Shown piece by piece: positions 1-5,215 of a DNA stretch of 6,607 nucleotides (position 1 is the first letter of the stretch; each line of letters begins with the position of its first letter). The position numbers and the translations under genes are program-made. This DNA comes from Alphaproteobacteria bacterium (lineage in GTDB: Bacteria; Pseudomonadota; Alphaproteobacteria; Rickettsiales; UBA3002): the NCBI GenBank assembly GCA_021732545.1, contig JAKFUW010000161.1, positions 1 to 6,607 on the forward strand. Reading direction: 5' to 3'. The notes under the pieces were generated by a model, which saw nothing but the letters and a program-made list of their open reading frames with translations, searched no databases and was not told the origin of the DNA.

Positions 1-933
1 GGATAATTGAATGGTGCAACGCTCAGACAAGCCCGATGCCACCACATTTTTGGCCAGATATCGCGCGGCATATGCCGCTGACCGATCCACCTTAGATGGG
101 TCTTTGCCCGAAAAGGCACCGCCACCATGAGGGGCAGCACCGCCATACGTATCAACAATAATTTTACGGCCAGTTAAACCCGCATCGCCGTCAGGACCAC
201 CGATGACGAATTGTCCGGTGGGGTTCACATAAAATTGATCCTCAGGGCACATCCAGCCTTTTGGCAACGCTTCCATCACATATTTGCGTGCAATTTCGCG
301 CACCTGCTTTTGCCCCACTTCGGCGCTGTGCTGAGTCGATACCACAATCGATGAACAGCCAACGGGAACGCCCGCATTATAAATGAGGCTCACCTGGCTT
401 TTGGCATCGGGGCGCAACATCGGTTCTTTGCCAGCGTGGCGCGCGGCTGACATCAGCTCCAGAATTTTGCTGGAAAGCTTGATGGGAGCAGGCATGAGTT
501 CGGGTGTTTCGCGGCACGCATAGCCAAACATAATGCCTTGGTCGCCAGCGCCTTCGTCTTTACCCGCACCCGCATCCACGCCCATCGCAATATCGGCGGA
601 TTGTTCGTGCACAAAATTATGGATGTTTAAATAACGCCAATCGAAGCCCTCTTGCGTGTAGCCAATCTCTTTGACTTTTTCACGCGCGATGTCGTCCATC
701 CGCCCTTTGGTCACATTTTCAGCACCACGCATTTCGCCCGCAATCACAATCTGGTTGGTGGTGGCGAGCACCTCGATGGCAGCGCGGCCTTCGGGGTTGT
801 CGGCCAAAATCGCATCGACAATCGCATCGGAAATTTGATCGCACACTTTATCGGGGTGGCCTTCGGAAACTGATTCGCTGGTAAAAGTATATTCGGGGCG
901 GTAGTGATATTCATCGTTCACGTGCATCTCCAT
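1..933 (-). CDS. metK: S-adenosylmethionine synthetase, N-terminal 311 residues (partial)
   Basis: The enzyme makes S-adenosylmethionine from methionine and ATP in the cytoplasm, releasing phosphate and pyrophosphate. The frame is open from an ATG at 933 to the window edge, giving 311 residues; the family is about 385-395 long, so roughly 80 C-terminal residues lie outside. Visible family motifs are SEGHPDK (residues 23-29, ATP and metal binding), the signature GAGDQGIMFGYA (128-139), GLTGRKIIVDTYGG (252-265) and the P-loop-like GGGAFSGKDPSKVDRS (270-285). The stretch around 101-120 (LNIHNFVHEQSADIAMGVD) is of the alphaproteobacterial type. A second in-frame ATG lies at 927; neither ATG has a strong Shine-Dalgarno sequence, and the choice does not affect the domain. 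The gene is 169 bp downstream of the XRE gene and probably has its own promoter at 950-979. I see no known SAM riboswitch in the leader. Confidence 0.98.
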   Translation of the reverse strand, partial: MEMHVNDEYHYRPEYTFTSESVSEGHPDKVCDQISDAIVDAILADNPEGRAAIEVLATTNQIVIAGEMRGAENVTKGRMDDIAREKVKEIGYTQEGFDWRYLNIHNFVHEQSADIAMGVDAGAGKDEGAGDQGIMFGYACRETPELMPAPIKLSSKILELMSAARHAGKEPMLRPDAKSQVSLIYNAGVPVGCSSIVVSTQHSAEVGQKQVREIARKYVMEALPKGWMCPEDQFYVNPTGQFVIGGPDGDAGLTGRKIIVDTYGGAAPHGGGAFSGKDPSKVDRSAAYAARYLAKNVVASGLSERCTIQLS

Positions 934-949
934 GGCTTGTCAAAAAACG

Positions 950-979
950 AGTATTGATAGCCATTTGTAAACAGGTCAA
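950..979 (-). promoter_or_regulatory. candidate sigma-70 promoter for metK
   Basis: On the minus strand a -35-like TTGACC (979-974) is followed by an 18-bp spacer and a -10-like AATACT (955-950, four of six consensus bases). Transcription would start near 943, leaving a leader of only about 10 nt before the metK ATG at 933. That leaves no room for a riboswitch in a transcript from this site. This is a pattern match only. Confidence 0.4.
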
Positions 980-1014
980 GCGCAGAATGCATTATTTAGT
1001 ATTTCTCCACATTC

Positions 1015-1074
1015 GTCATGCCGAACTTGTTTCGGCATCTATTCGAAATGATCCTGAAACAAGTTCAGGATGAC
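1015..1074. repeat. twin-hairpin palindromic repeat, type C (GTCATGCCGAA...ATGAC)
   Basis: This 60-bp element lies between the XRE gene and metK. It contains two hairpins with perfect 8-bp stems: ATGCCGAA/TTCGGCAT (1018-1025 with 1031-1038) and ATCCTGAA/TTCAGGAT (1051-1058 with 1064-1071), each with a 5-nt loop. The outer 19 bases of the two ends are also inverted copies of each other (17 of 19), so the whole element could fold as one long hairpin. It starts GTCAT and ends ATGAC like the elements in and beside lnt. No T-run follows either stem on the minus strand, so it is not a classical terminator. It could still mark a 3' end or a processing site between the XRE and metK transcripts. Confidence 0.85.
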
Positions 1075-1102
1075 AGTCATGCGAATAAAAAAACAAAGTG
1101 AT

Positions 1103-1531
1103 TTATTGATCTTCTTCGCGCTCGGCGAGGTTTTTCACCAGATCGAAGACGCTTTTGCGCACACGTGGCGAAGAAATTTTGTAATAAGCGCGCATCATTT
1201 CCATCGTCTCGCGGCTGGACATTTGCTCATGCTCAAATTCCGGCGAGCTGGATTCTGCCATCATATAGTCGTTTTCTTCACCGACTTGCGCTTCAAATCC
1301 ATCAAAAAAATACGAGACCGGAACTTTTAAAATTTTGGAAAATTCAAACAAGCGGCTTGAACCCATGCGGTTTGCGCCGCGCTCATATTTTTGAATTTGC
1401 TGGAAGGTCACGCCAATGGCGTTGCCCACTACTTCTTGGCTTAACCCTTGAATGGTGCGGCGTAAACGTAAGCGTTTGCCGACATGAATATCGACCGGAT
1501 GCGGGGCTGAATCTGTTTTATCCTGTGCCAA
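1103..1531 (-). CDS. XRE-family helix-turn-helix transcriptional regulator
   Basis: This is a 142-residue cytosolic DNA-binding protein. The Cro/C1-type HTH covers about residues 16-75, with GLSQEVVGNAIGVTFQQIQ as the helix-turn-helix core and TFQQIQKYERGANR (42-55) around the recognition helix. SRLFEFSKILKVPVSYFFD (59-77) completes the five-helix fold. The rest, about 85-142, is acidic and probably helical, with no enzymatic motif. I chose the TTG start at 1531 because the residues after it (MAQDKTDSAPHPVDIHVG) resemble the N-termini of alphaproteobacterial homologues, no ATG occurs before the HTH, and an AGG lies about 9 nt upstream. An XRE gene between lnt and metK is a recurrent arrangement in Alphaproteobacteria. 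Its targets cannot be read from the sequence. A palindrome over its own promoter (1579-1593) suggests autoregulation. SinR-like or Cro-like labels would be guesses. Confidence 0.93.
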   Translation of the reverse strand: MAQDKTDSAPHPVDIHVGKRLRLRRTIQGLSQEVVGNAIGVTFQQIQKYERGANRMGSSRLFEFSKILKVPVSYFFDGFEAQVGEENDYMMAESSSPEFEHEQMSSRETMEMMRAYYKISSPRVRKSVFDLVKNLAEREEDQ

Positions 1532-1565
1532 ATTAGACTACCTGTTAGTGTTTCGTTAACAGTTG

Positions 1566-1593
1566 ACTATAAACGCAATTGAAACTGTTTCAA
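1566..1593 (-). promoter_or_regulatory. promoter of the XRE gene with an overlapping palindromic operator candidate
   Basis: On the minus strand TTGAAA (1593-1588) and TATAGT (1571-1566) are separated by 16 bp, a reasonable sigma-70 promoter. Transcription would start about 28 nt before the TTG start codon of the XRE gene. The -35 hexamer lies inside a perfect 15-bp palindrome, TTGAAACAGTTTCAA (1579-1593: 7-bp arms with one central base). XRE-family dimers usually bind such sites, so a repressor bound here would block the promoter. An imperfect second dyad, GTCAAC-T-GTTAAC, lies just downstream at 1556-1568. The promoter and palindrome are seen directly; binding by the adjacent gene's product is inferred. 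Confidence 0.55.
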
Positions 1594-1624
1594 GATAAAA
1601 CACAACCATGCGTTGATTTAATGT

Positions 1625-3253
1625 CTAGTCGCTTAATTGGCTATACAGGCTACGCTGAGGGTTTGGCGCTGGCAGCGCGATATCGAGCACACCTTGCGTG
1701 CCAAGCGGCAACGAGCCTTGCAGTCTGCCATAGCCATCATAGACCGCGCTAATACCCGTTCCCGCCACACGCACCATCGGCACGCCTTGCTCAATCGCCC
1801 GAAAACGCGCCATCTCCAGATGTTGATATGGCCCTGTGGAATTGCCATACCAGCCATCATTGGTCAGGTTCAGCAGCCAATCGTTCGCGTTGCGTCCTTG
1901 GCTATATTGCGCAAAAATCACCTCATAACAAATGAGTGGGCGGATGTTTCGGGCGAGCTGCTTGAGAGAAAGATCGCTATCAACACGAACGTCGTCATCG
2001 CGAGGAGGCGTAGCCGACGCGGCGATCCAGTCTTTTTCAGATTTCTCGATTGCCGCGCTCTCTACGTTCGCTCGCAATGACGATGTTCCCAGTGCTATAG
2101 GGCGCGGATATTCGCCCGATTTAAAATCCACTGAACCTTGCGTAATTTTTTCAATCGGTAACCACTCGCGCAACGGCACATATTCGCCAAACGGTACCAG
2201 ATGATGTTTGTCGTATCGGGCTACAATTTTGGCTTTGTGATTCAGCACCAGCATCGAGTTGGTGTAAGCGAGTGGGTTTTGCTCACGGATCATCGCGCCG
2301 GTTATCAATAGTTGATCGGGTTTAAGCAAATCACGCAACGGCTCAATGTGGGTGGCTTCAGCTGGTACCACAAAGGGAAATGCCGATTCCGGCCAGATCA
2401 CCACATCCGCGTTTTTCAAACCTTTAGACATTGTAAGTTCGCGGTATAAATCAAGATTTTCGCGCAAACGTTCGGGATCCCATTTGAGCGATTGCGGGAT
2501 ATTGGCCTGGACAATGCGAAGTGTGATGGTTTTGTCATCCTGCGAATCGCATCGCGATTGCGCAGGATCCGCTCCAGATTCTGCGCGCATCGCTTCGCTC
2601 GCCGCAGAATGACAGTGCGCTTGTTGCAATCGCGCATCGCCATAGGATAACAACGCCAGTACCGCGGCCACACACGCAGCGGGATAGATAAATCTCCGCG
2701 ATAAAAGCACCGCTAGCCCGCACGCAACTAACCAACTAAACAAGCTCAGACCCATCACGCTCACGAGCGATGCAGCTTGCGCGCTCTCATCATACGCACC
2801 CCAGCTATAGCCCATCAAGTTCCATGGAAATCCCGTGAGTACATGGCTTCGCGCCCATTCGCTGGCAAAAAACACAAACGAAAATAAGAAGGCATTGATG
2901 GTGATATTGGGTTGTTTAAAGGCAGCATAAACCCATCCTGCAATCGCTGGAAAGAATGCTAACCCTCCGCTGATTCCCGCTAACGCAAAAGGAATCATCC
3001 AGCCAAAGCGCGCCATATCGATGGTGAGTGCAATCGTAATCCAATAGAGTCCCGCGCCAAAAAATCCAACACCCCACCACCAGCTTTGCCAAAATGCCGC
3101 GCGCGGTGTGGGTGCCGCGCTGATGATGATGAACAATAGCGCGATGCTCAGCAGCAGTGCCGGCCAGATATAAAATGGCGCAAAACCAAGCGGTGCCAGT
3201 GCACCTGCGACCAGGAGAATTAAGCGCGGATAGCGCGCCAGACGCGCCGTCAT
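1625..3253 (-). CDS. lnt: apolipoprotein N-acyltransferase with two in-frame repeat insertions and no C-terminal membrane helix
   Basis: Lnt transfers an acyl chain from phospholipid to the N-terminal cysteine of diacylated lipoproteins, in the inner membrane with its active site facing the periplasm. The 542 residues start with about seven hydrophobic segments (roughly 9-26, 30-47, 57-78, 85-110, 118-134, 161-184, 190-205). A nitrilase-type domain follows from about 243. Catalytic residues are present: E289 in WPESAFP, K349 in YDKHHLVPFGEY and C442 in PLICYE; W258 (SLKWD), E357 and E444 are also conserved. Residues 214-240 and about 391-420 are encoded by palindromic repeats and look foreign to the family. 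The protein ends at SLYSQLSD, about where the last membrane helix of other Lnt proteins begins, so that helix seems missing. I chose the ATG at 3253, before a normal Lnt N-terminus. A TTG at 3337 extends the frame by 28 residues, but these are repeat-encoded. Confidence 0.93.
   Translation of the reverse strand: MTARLARYPRLILLVAGALAPLGFAPFYIWPALLLSIALLFIIISAAPTPRAAFWQSWWWGVGFFGAGLYWITIALTIDMARFGWMIPFALAGISGGLAFFPAIAGWVYAAFKQPNITINAFLFSFVFFASEWARSHVLTGFPWNLMGYSWGAYDESAQAASLVSVMGLSLFSWLVACGLAVLLSRRFIYPAACVAAVLALLSYGDARLQQAHCHSAASEAMRAESGADPAQSRCDSQDDKTITLRIVQANIPQSLKWDPERLRENLDLYRELTMSKGLKNADVVIWPESAFPFVVPAEATHIEPLRDLLKPDQLLITGAMIREQNPLAYTNSMLVLNHKAKIVARYDKHHLVPFGEYVPLREWLPIEKITQGSVDFKSGEYPRPIALGTSSLRANVESAAIEKSEKDWIAASATPPRDDDVRVDSDLSLKQLARNIRPLICYEVIFAQYSQGRNANDWLLNLTNDGWYGNSTGPYQHLEMARFRAIEQGVPMVRVAGTGISAVYDGYGRLQGSLPLGTQGVLDIALPAPNPQRSLYSQLSD
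1994..2081. repeat. palindromic repeat type A (GTCATNGCGAG...CTCGCAATGAC), inside lnt
   Basis: This 88-bp element has near-perfect terminal inverted repeats: GTCATCGCGAG at 1994-2004 and CTCGCAATGAC at 2071-2081, one mismatch. The dyad may reach outward to 1988 and 2087 (15 of 17 bases). Inner inverted sequences centre on GCGGCGATCC and CGATTGCCGCG. It is the same type as the copy at 3249-3341. It lies within lnt and is read without a stop as residues 391-420 (SSLRANVESAAI...PPRDD). It ends about 20 residues before the catalytic C442. No convincing target-site duplication is visible. Confidence 0.88.
2534..2613. repeat. twin-hairpin palindromic repeat type B (GTCATCCTGCG...CGCAGAATGAC), inside lnt
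   Basis: This 80-bp element has inverted ends of 11 bp with one mismatch (2534-2544 and 2603-2613). The first hairpin, 2537-2568, pairs 14 bp with a single bulged base and a 3-nt loop (ATCCTGCG+AATCGC against GCGATT+CGCAGGAT). The second pairs ATTCTGCG (2578-2585) with CGCAGAAT (2603-2610). It is read through in frame as lnt residues 214-240 (CHSAASEAMRAES...DSQDD), in the linker between the last predicted N-terminal membrane segment and the nitrilase domain. Confidence 0.87.
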
Positions 3254-3341
3254 TGCGAGTCCGTGCGAAGCATGGACGCGGCAATCCAATCTGCTGAACA
3301 GAACATGGATTGCCGCGCTCGTTTTACTCGCTCGCAATGAC
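3249..3341. repeat. palindromic repeat type A, between corC and lnt, overlapping the lnt start
   Basis: This 93-bp element has perfect 11-bp terminal inverted repeats (GTCATTGCGAG at 3249-3259, CTCGCAATGAC at 3331-3341). Inside is a perfect 12-bp inverted pair, CGCGGCAATCCA (3277-3288) and TGGATTGCCGCG (3306-3317). A smaller hairpin sits near 3260-3277. The probable lnt ATG (3253-3251) lies within its left terminus. The element fills most of the 126-bp gap between corC and lnt and would form a strong structure in a shared transcript, just upstream of lnt. Confidence 0.92.
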
Positions 3342-3379
3342 CATGGGTATTAAATAACACTATCATGAAAGCGTTTGTA

Positions 3380-4324
3380 TCACTTGCCCGAAGGCATGAC
3401 CACTTCTTCTGAACGAGTAATGCGAACTTTATTAATACAACGCGCATCGGCAGAGAGAATCTCGAGCTTAATGCCTTGCATATAATCGATAATCTCGCCT
3501 TTGGCGGGGATACGCCCCAAATGCAAGAATATCATGCCGCCGAGTGTGTCATAATCATCATCGCTTTGGCCTTGCGTTAAATCCACCTTAAGCTCATCAA
3601 TTAAATCTTCTATTTTAACCCGTGCATCGGCTTCAAGCGCTTGGTCAGACGTCCATTGCATTACTGGCAACACTTCATCTTCGTCGTGTTCATCCAGAAT
3701 TTCGCCGACGATTTCTTCAAATAAATCTTCCATCGTCACCAAGCCATCGGTGCCGCCATATTCATCGACCACAATCGCCATATGGCAGCTACTCGCGCGC
3801 ATTTTCATCAGCAGATCGATGATTTTCATCGAGTGCGGCACAAACAAAATATCGCGCTTAAGTTCGCTTAAATTAAATTCCGTGTTCGATACGAGCGTGA
3901 GGAAAAAGTCTTTGATGTGGATAAAACCGGTGACATGATCGAGCGAATCGCTGTAAATCGGCACGCGGGTATGGCGGTGTTCGGCGATATGCGCTTTCAT
4001 TTGCTCGGTTGTCACCGATTCGGAAACCGCCAGAATATCGGTGCGCGGGATCATCACATCGCCCACTTTCAGCTCGCCAAACGCAATCATATTGCGAAGT
4101 AAGCTGCGTTGCTCGGAGGAGACCGAAACGCCTTCTTCGCTTTCGTGCTCATCGAGTACTTCCTGCAGCGCTTCCTTGAGTGTCACATCGGGTTTGCTGA
4201 ATGCCTCACGCATCCATTTACCAAACATAACCAACGGGGAAGCATCGGGGATAGATGGTTTTTCAAACTTAACCCCCGACAAGGTCGAGGGTGCGGTACT
4301 AGGACCGTCGGGTTCTGCGGGCAT
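3380..4324 (-). CDS. corC: CorC/TlyC-type CBS-domain protein (magnesium/cobalt efflux or hemolysin-like family)
   Basis: This 314-residue protein appears cytosolic, with no membrane segment. It has two CBS motifs: about 88-145 (VGDVMIPRTDILAV, then HTRVPIYSDSLDHVTGFIHIKD) and about 155-210 (LFVPHSMKIIDLLMKM, then MAIVVDEYGGTDGLVTMEDLFEEIVGEI). A CorC_HlyC domain follows at about 225-305 (YDTLGGMIFLHLGRIPAKGE). This is the short form lacking the DUF21/CNNM membrane domain. Its relatives are implicated in Mg/Co efflux; the older label hemolysin C is not a secure function. I chose the ATG at 4324 because AAAGAGA precedes it at good spacing. A TTG at 4387 would extend the frame into the end of ybeY and looks spurious. 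The start is 37 bp after the ybeY stop, which suggests co-transcription. The first 30 residues are proline-rich and low in conservation. Confidence 0.93.
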   Translation of the reverse strand: MPAEPDGPSTAPSTLSGVKFEKPSIPDASPLVMFGKWMREAFSKPDVTLKEALQEVLDEHESEEGVSVSSEQRSLLRNMIAFGELKVGDVMIPRTDILAVSESVTTEQMKAHIAEHRHTRVPIYSDSLDHVTGFIHIKDFFLTLVSNTEFNLSELKRDILFVPHSMKIIDLLMKMRASSCHMAIVVDEYGGTDGLVTMEDLFEEIVGEILDEHDEDEVLPVMQWTSDQALEADARVKIEDLIDELKVDLTQGQSDDDYDTLGGMIFLHLGRIPAKGEIIDYMQGIKLEILSADARCINKVRITRSEEVVMPSGK

Positions 4325-4361
4325 GATTCTCTTTACCTGTAATTGACTCACAACTATTATC

Positions 4362-4799
4362 TTAAGGCTTATTGTAGGGGTTTTCAATAGCTAGCTTTGA
4401 TAAAATTTCAATTTCGAGCGATTCCATGATCAGAGCATCCGCTTCATCTTCATGGTCAAACCCCAGTAAATGAAGGGTTCCATGCACAATCAGATGGGTG
4501 GTGTGGGTTTTGAGGGTTTTATGTTGCGCAAGCGCCTCGCGCGCGATGGTCTCAAAAGCCAAAATCACATCGCCTAGTTCATTTGCCTCATCGGATGGGA
4601 ACGACAGCACATTGGTGGGTTTGTTTTTGCCACGAAAATCATGGTTGAGCGATTGGATAGTTGCATCATCGGCTAACACGAGCGCCACCTGCCCTTTTTT
4701 CATGACCTTGGCTGTTTTCAGTGTAAGTGCGACAATATCGTCAAATGGCAGACTAACATAGCGCCACTGCGGCGATTGGCGGATGAGAGTTGTGGTCAT
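4362..4799 (-). CDS. ybeY: YbeY endoribonuclease / rRNA maturation factor
   Basis: This 145-residue protein is of normal family length. YbeY is a metal-dependent protein needed for 16S rRNA 3'-end maturation and ribosome quality control in the cytoplasm. The zinc motif H-x3-H-x5-H is intact (H106, H110, H116 in HGTLHLLGFDHE). The conserved FRGKNKPTNVLSFP (55-68, including the key Arg56) and GDVILAFETI (76-85) are also present. The ATG at 4799 is the only sensible start. No clear Shine-Dalgarno precedes it; instead a GC-rich hairpin ends 11 nt upstream (4811-4830). In most alphaproteobacterial versions of this cluster ybeY follows phoH directly; here an antitoxin gene lies between them. Confidence 0.96.
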   Translation of the reverse strand: MTTTLIRQSPQWRYVSLPFDDIVALTLKTAKVMKKGQVALVLADDATIQSLNHDFRGKNKPTNVLSFPSDEANELGDVILAFETIAREALAQHKTLKTHTTHLIVHGTLHLLGFDHEDEADALIMESLEIEILSKLAIENPYNKP

Positions 4800-4807
4800 G
4801 GTTTAAT

Positions 4808-4830
4808 GTCATTCCCGCGAAAGCGGGAAT
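4808..4830. repeat. solo hairpin repeat type D (GTCATTCCCGC-GAAA-GCGGGAAT)
   Basis: ATTCCCGC (4811-4818) and GCGGGAAT (4823-4830) form a perfect 8-bp stem with a 4-nt loop (GAAA on plus, TTTC on minus), preceded by GTC. This looks like one half of a GTCAT...ATGAC element, with no second half here. GTCATTCCCGCGAAAGCGGGAATC is a dispersed repeat seen in many proteobacteria. No T-run follows on either strand, so a terminator is unlikely. In the transcript the stem lies just before the ybeY start codon. The rest of 4800-4893 holds no gene I can support. Confidence 0.8.
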
Positions 4831-4893
4831 CTAGTTCATCCGCTGATTCTGTTTGCGAAAGCACTCGAAGAAAACTAGCAGAAAAGACACGCC

Positions 4894-5169
4894 TCATTCA
4901 TTAACCGGTGGATAGGCAATCCCAATCTTGGCAAAAACCTCTTCAGCAGGATAAACTCGGCCTGCTTTAACATCTTCAAGGCCTTGGATAATGGCCTCAT
5001 TCAGGGCAACCACATCAATATCAGGATTAACTCCGTAATCTTCCAGTGACAGTAAAACGGCAGGCTTTGAACCAGGGCGTATAATCAAAACCGGCTCATG
5101 GCTGGTATTGACCAGATCCATATAAGCCGATAAATTCTGACTAGCCTCTGAGTAAGTTGTTTCTTTCAT
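4894..5169 (-). CDS. Phd/YefM-type antitoxin, orphan
   Basis: This 91-residue protein has the Phd/YefM N-terminal DNA-binding and dimerisation fold: MKETTYSEASQNLSAYMDLV (1-20), then EPVLIIRPGSKPAVLLSLEDY. Its C-terminal tail (about 62-84, EAIIQGLEDVKAGRVYPAEEVFAKI) is the kind that wraps RelE/ParE-type toxins. Such antitoxins neutralise the partner toxin and repress their own operon. I chose the ATG at 5169 because family similarity starts there; the upstream extension to 5310 runs over the phoH end and looks spurious. No toxin gene is beside it: only 94 bp separate its stop from ybeY, holding no ORF longer than about 20 codons. It interrupts the usual phoH-ybeY adjacency, which suggests insertion. 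It may be an orphan, or act with a toxin encoded elsewhere. A short promoter-like sequence lies just upstream. Confidence 0.88.
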   Translation of the reverse strand: MKETTYSEASQNLSAYMDLVNTSHEPVLIIRPGSKPAVLLSLEDYGVNPDIDVVALNEAIIQGLEDVKAGRVYPAEEVFAKIGIAYPPVNE

Positions 5170-5176
5170 AAGTCTT

Positions 5177-5205
5177 ATTTTATATTTTTCCGTTTTCTCA
5201 CGCAA
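5177..5205 (-). promoter_or_regulatory. candidate promoter giving a leaderless antitoxin mRNA
   Basis: On the minus strand TTGCGT (5205-5200) and TAAAAT (5182-5177, five of six -10 consensus bases) are 17 bp apart. The -10 box ends 7 nt before the antitoxin ATG, so transcription would begin at or next to the start codon. This fits the absence of a good Shine-Dalgarno sequence. The -35 match is weak (three of six). Confidence 0.35.
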
Positions 5206-5215
5206 GCCATAAAAA

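Noticed and set aside
934..1014. SAM riboswitch upstream of metK
   Set aside because: No recognisable SAM-I, SAM-II or SAM/SAH core could be made out, and the best promoter leaves only about 10 nt of leader.
1040..1102. Rho-independent terminator after the XRE gene
   Set aside because: The T-run at about 1086-1092 is not preceded by a GC-rich stem, and the hairpins at 1015-1074 are not followed by a T-run.
1637..2080. Plus-strand ORFs opposite lnt, corC and metK
   Set aside because: They are antisense shadows of well-supported genes, with no family resemblance or start signals.
3254..3337. Longer Lnt starting at TTG 3337
   Set aside because: The extra 28 residues are entirely encoded by the palindromic repeat and precede a normal Lnt N-terminus.
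1015..3341. CRISPR array made from the dispersed repeats
   Set aside because: The repeats are different palindromic types at irregular distances, partly inside genes, with no regular spacers.
4325..4387. Longer CorC starting at TTG 4387
   Set aside because: It would overlap the end of ybeY, while the ATG at 4324 has a good AAAGAGA ribosome site.
4800..4893. Toxin gene or toxin remnant downstream of the antitoxin
   Set aside because: Only very short frames exist (8 codons from the ATG overlapping the antitoxin stop, 19 from a GTG), and neither resembles RelE, ParE or YoeB.
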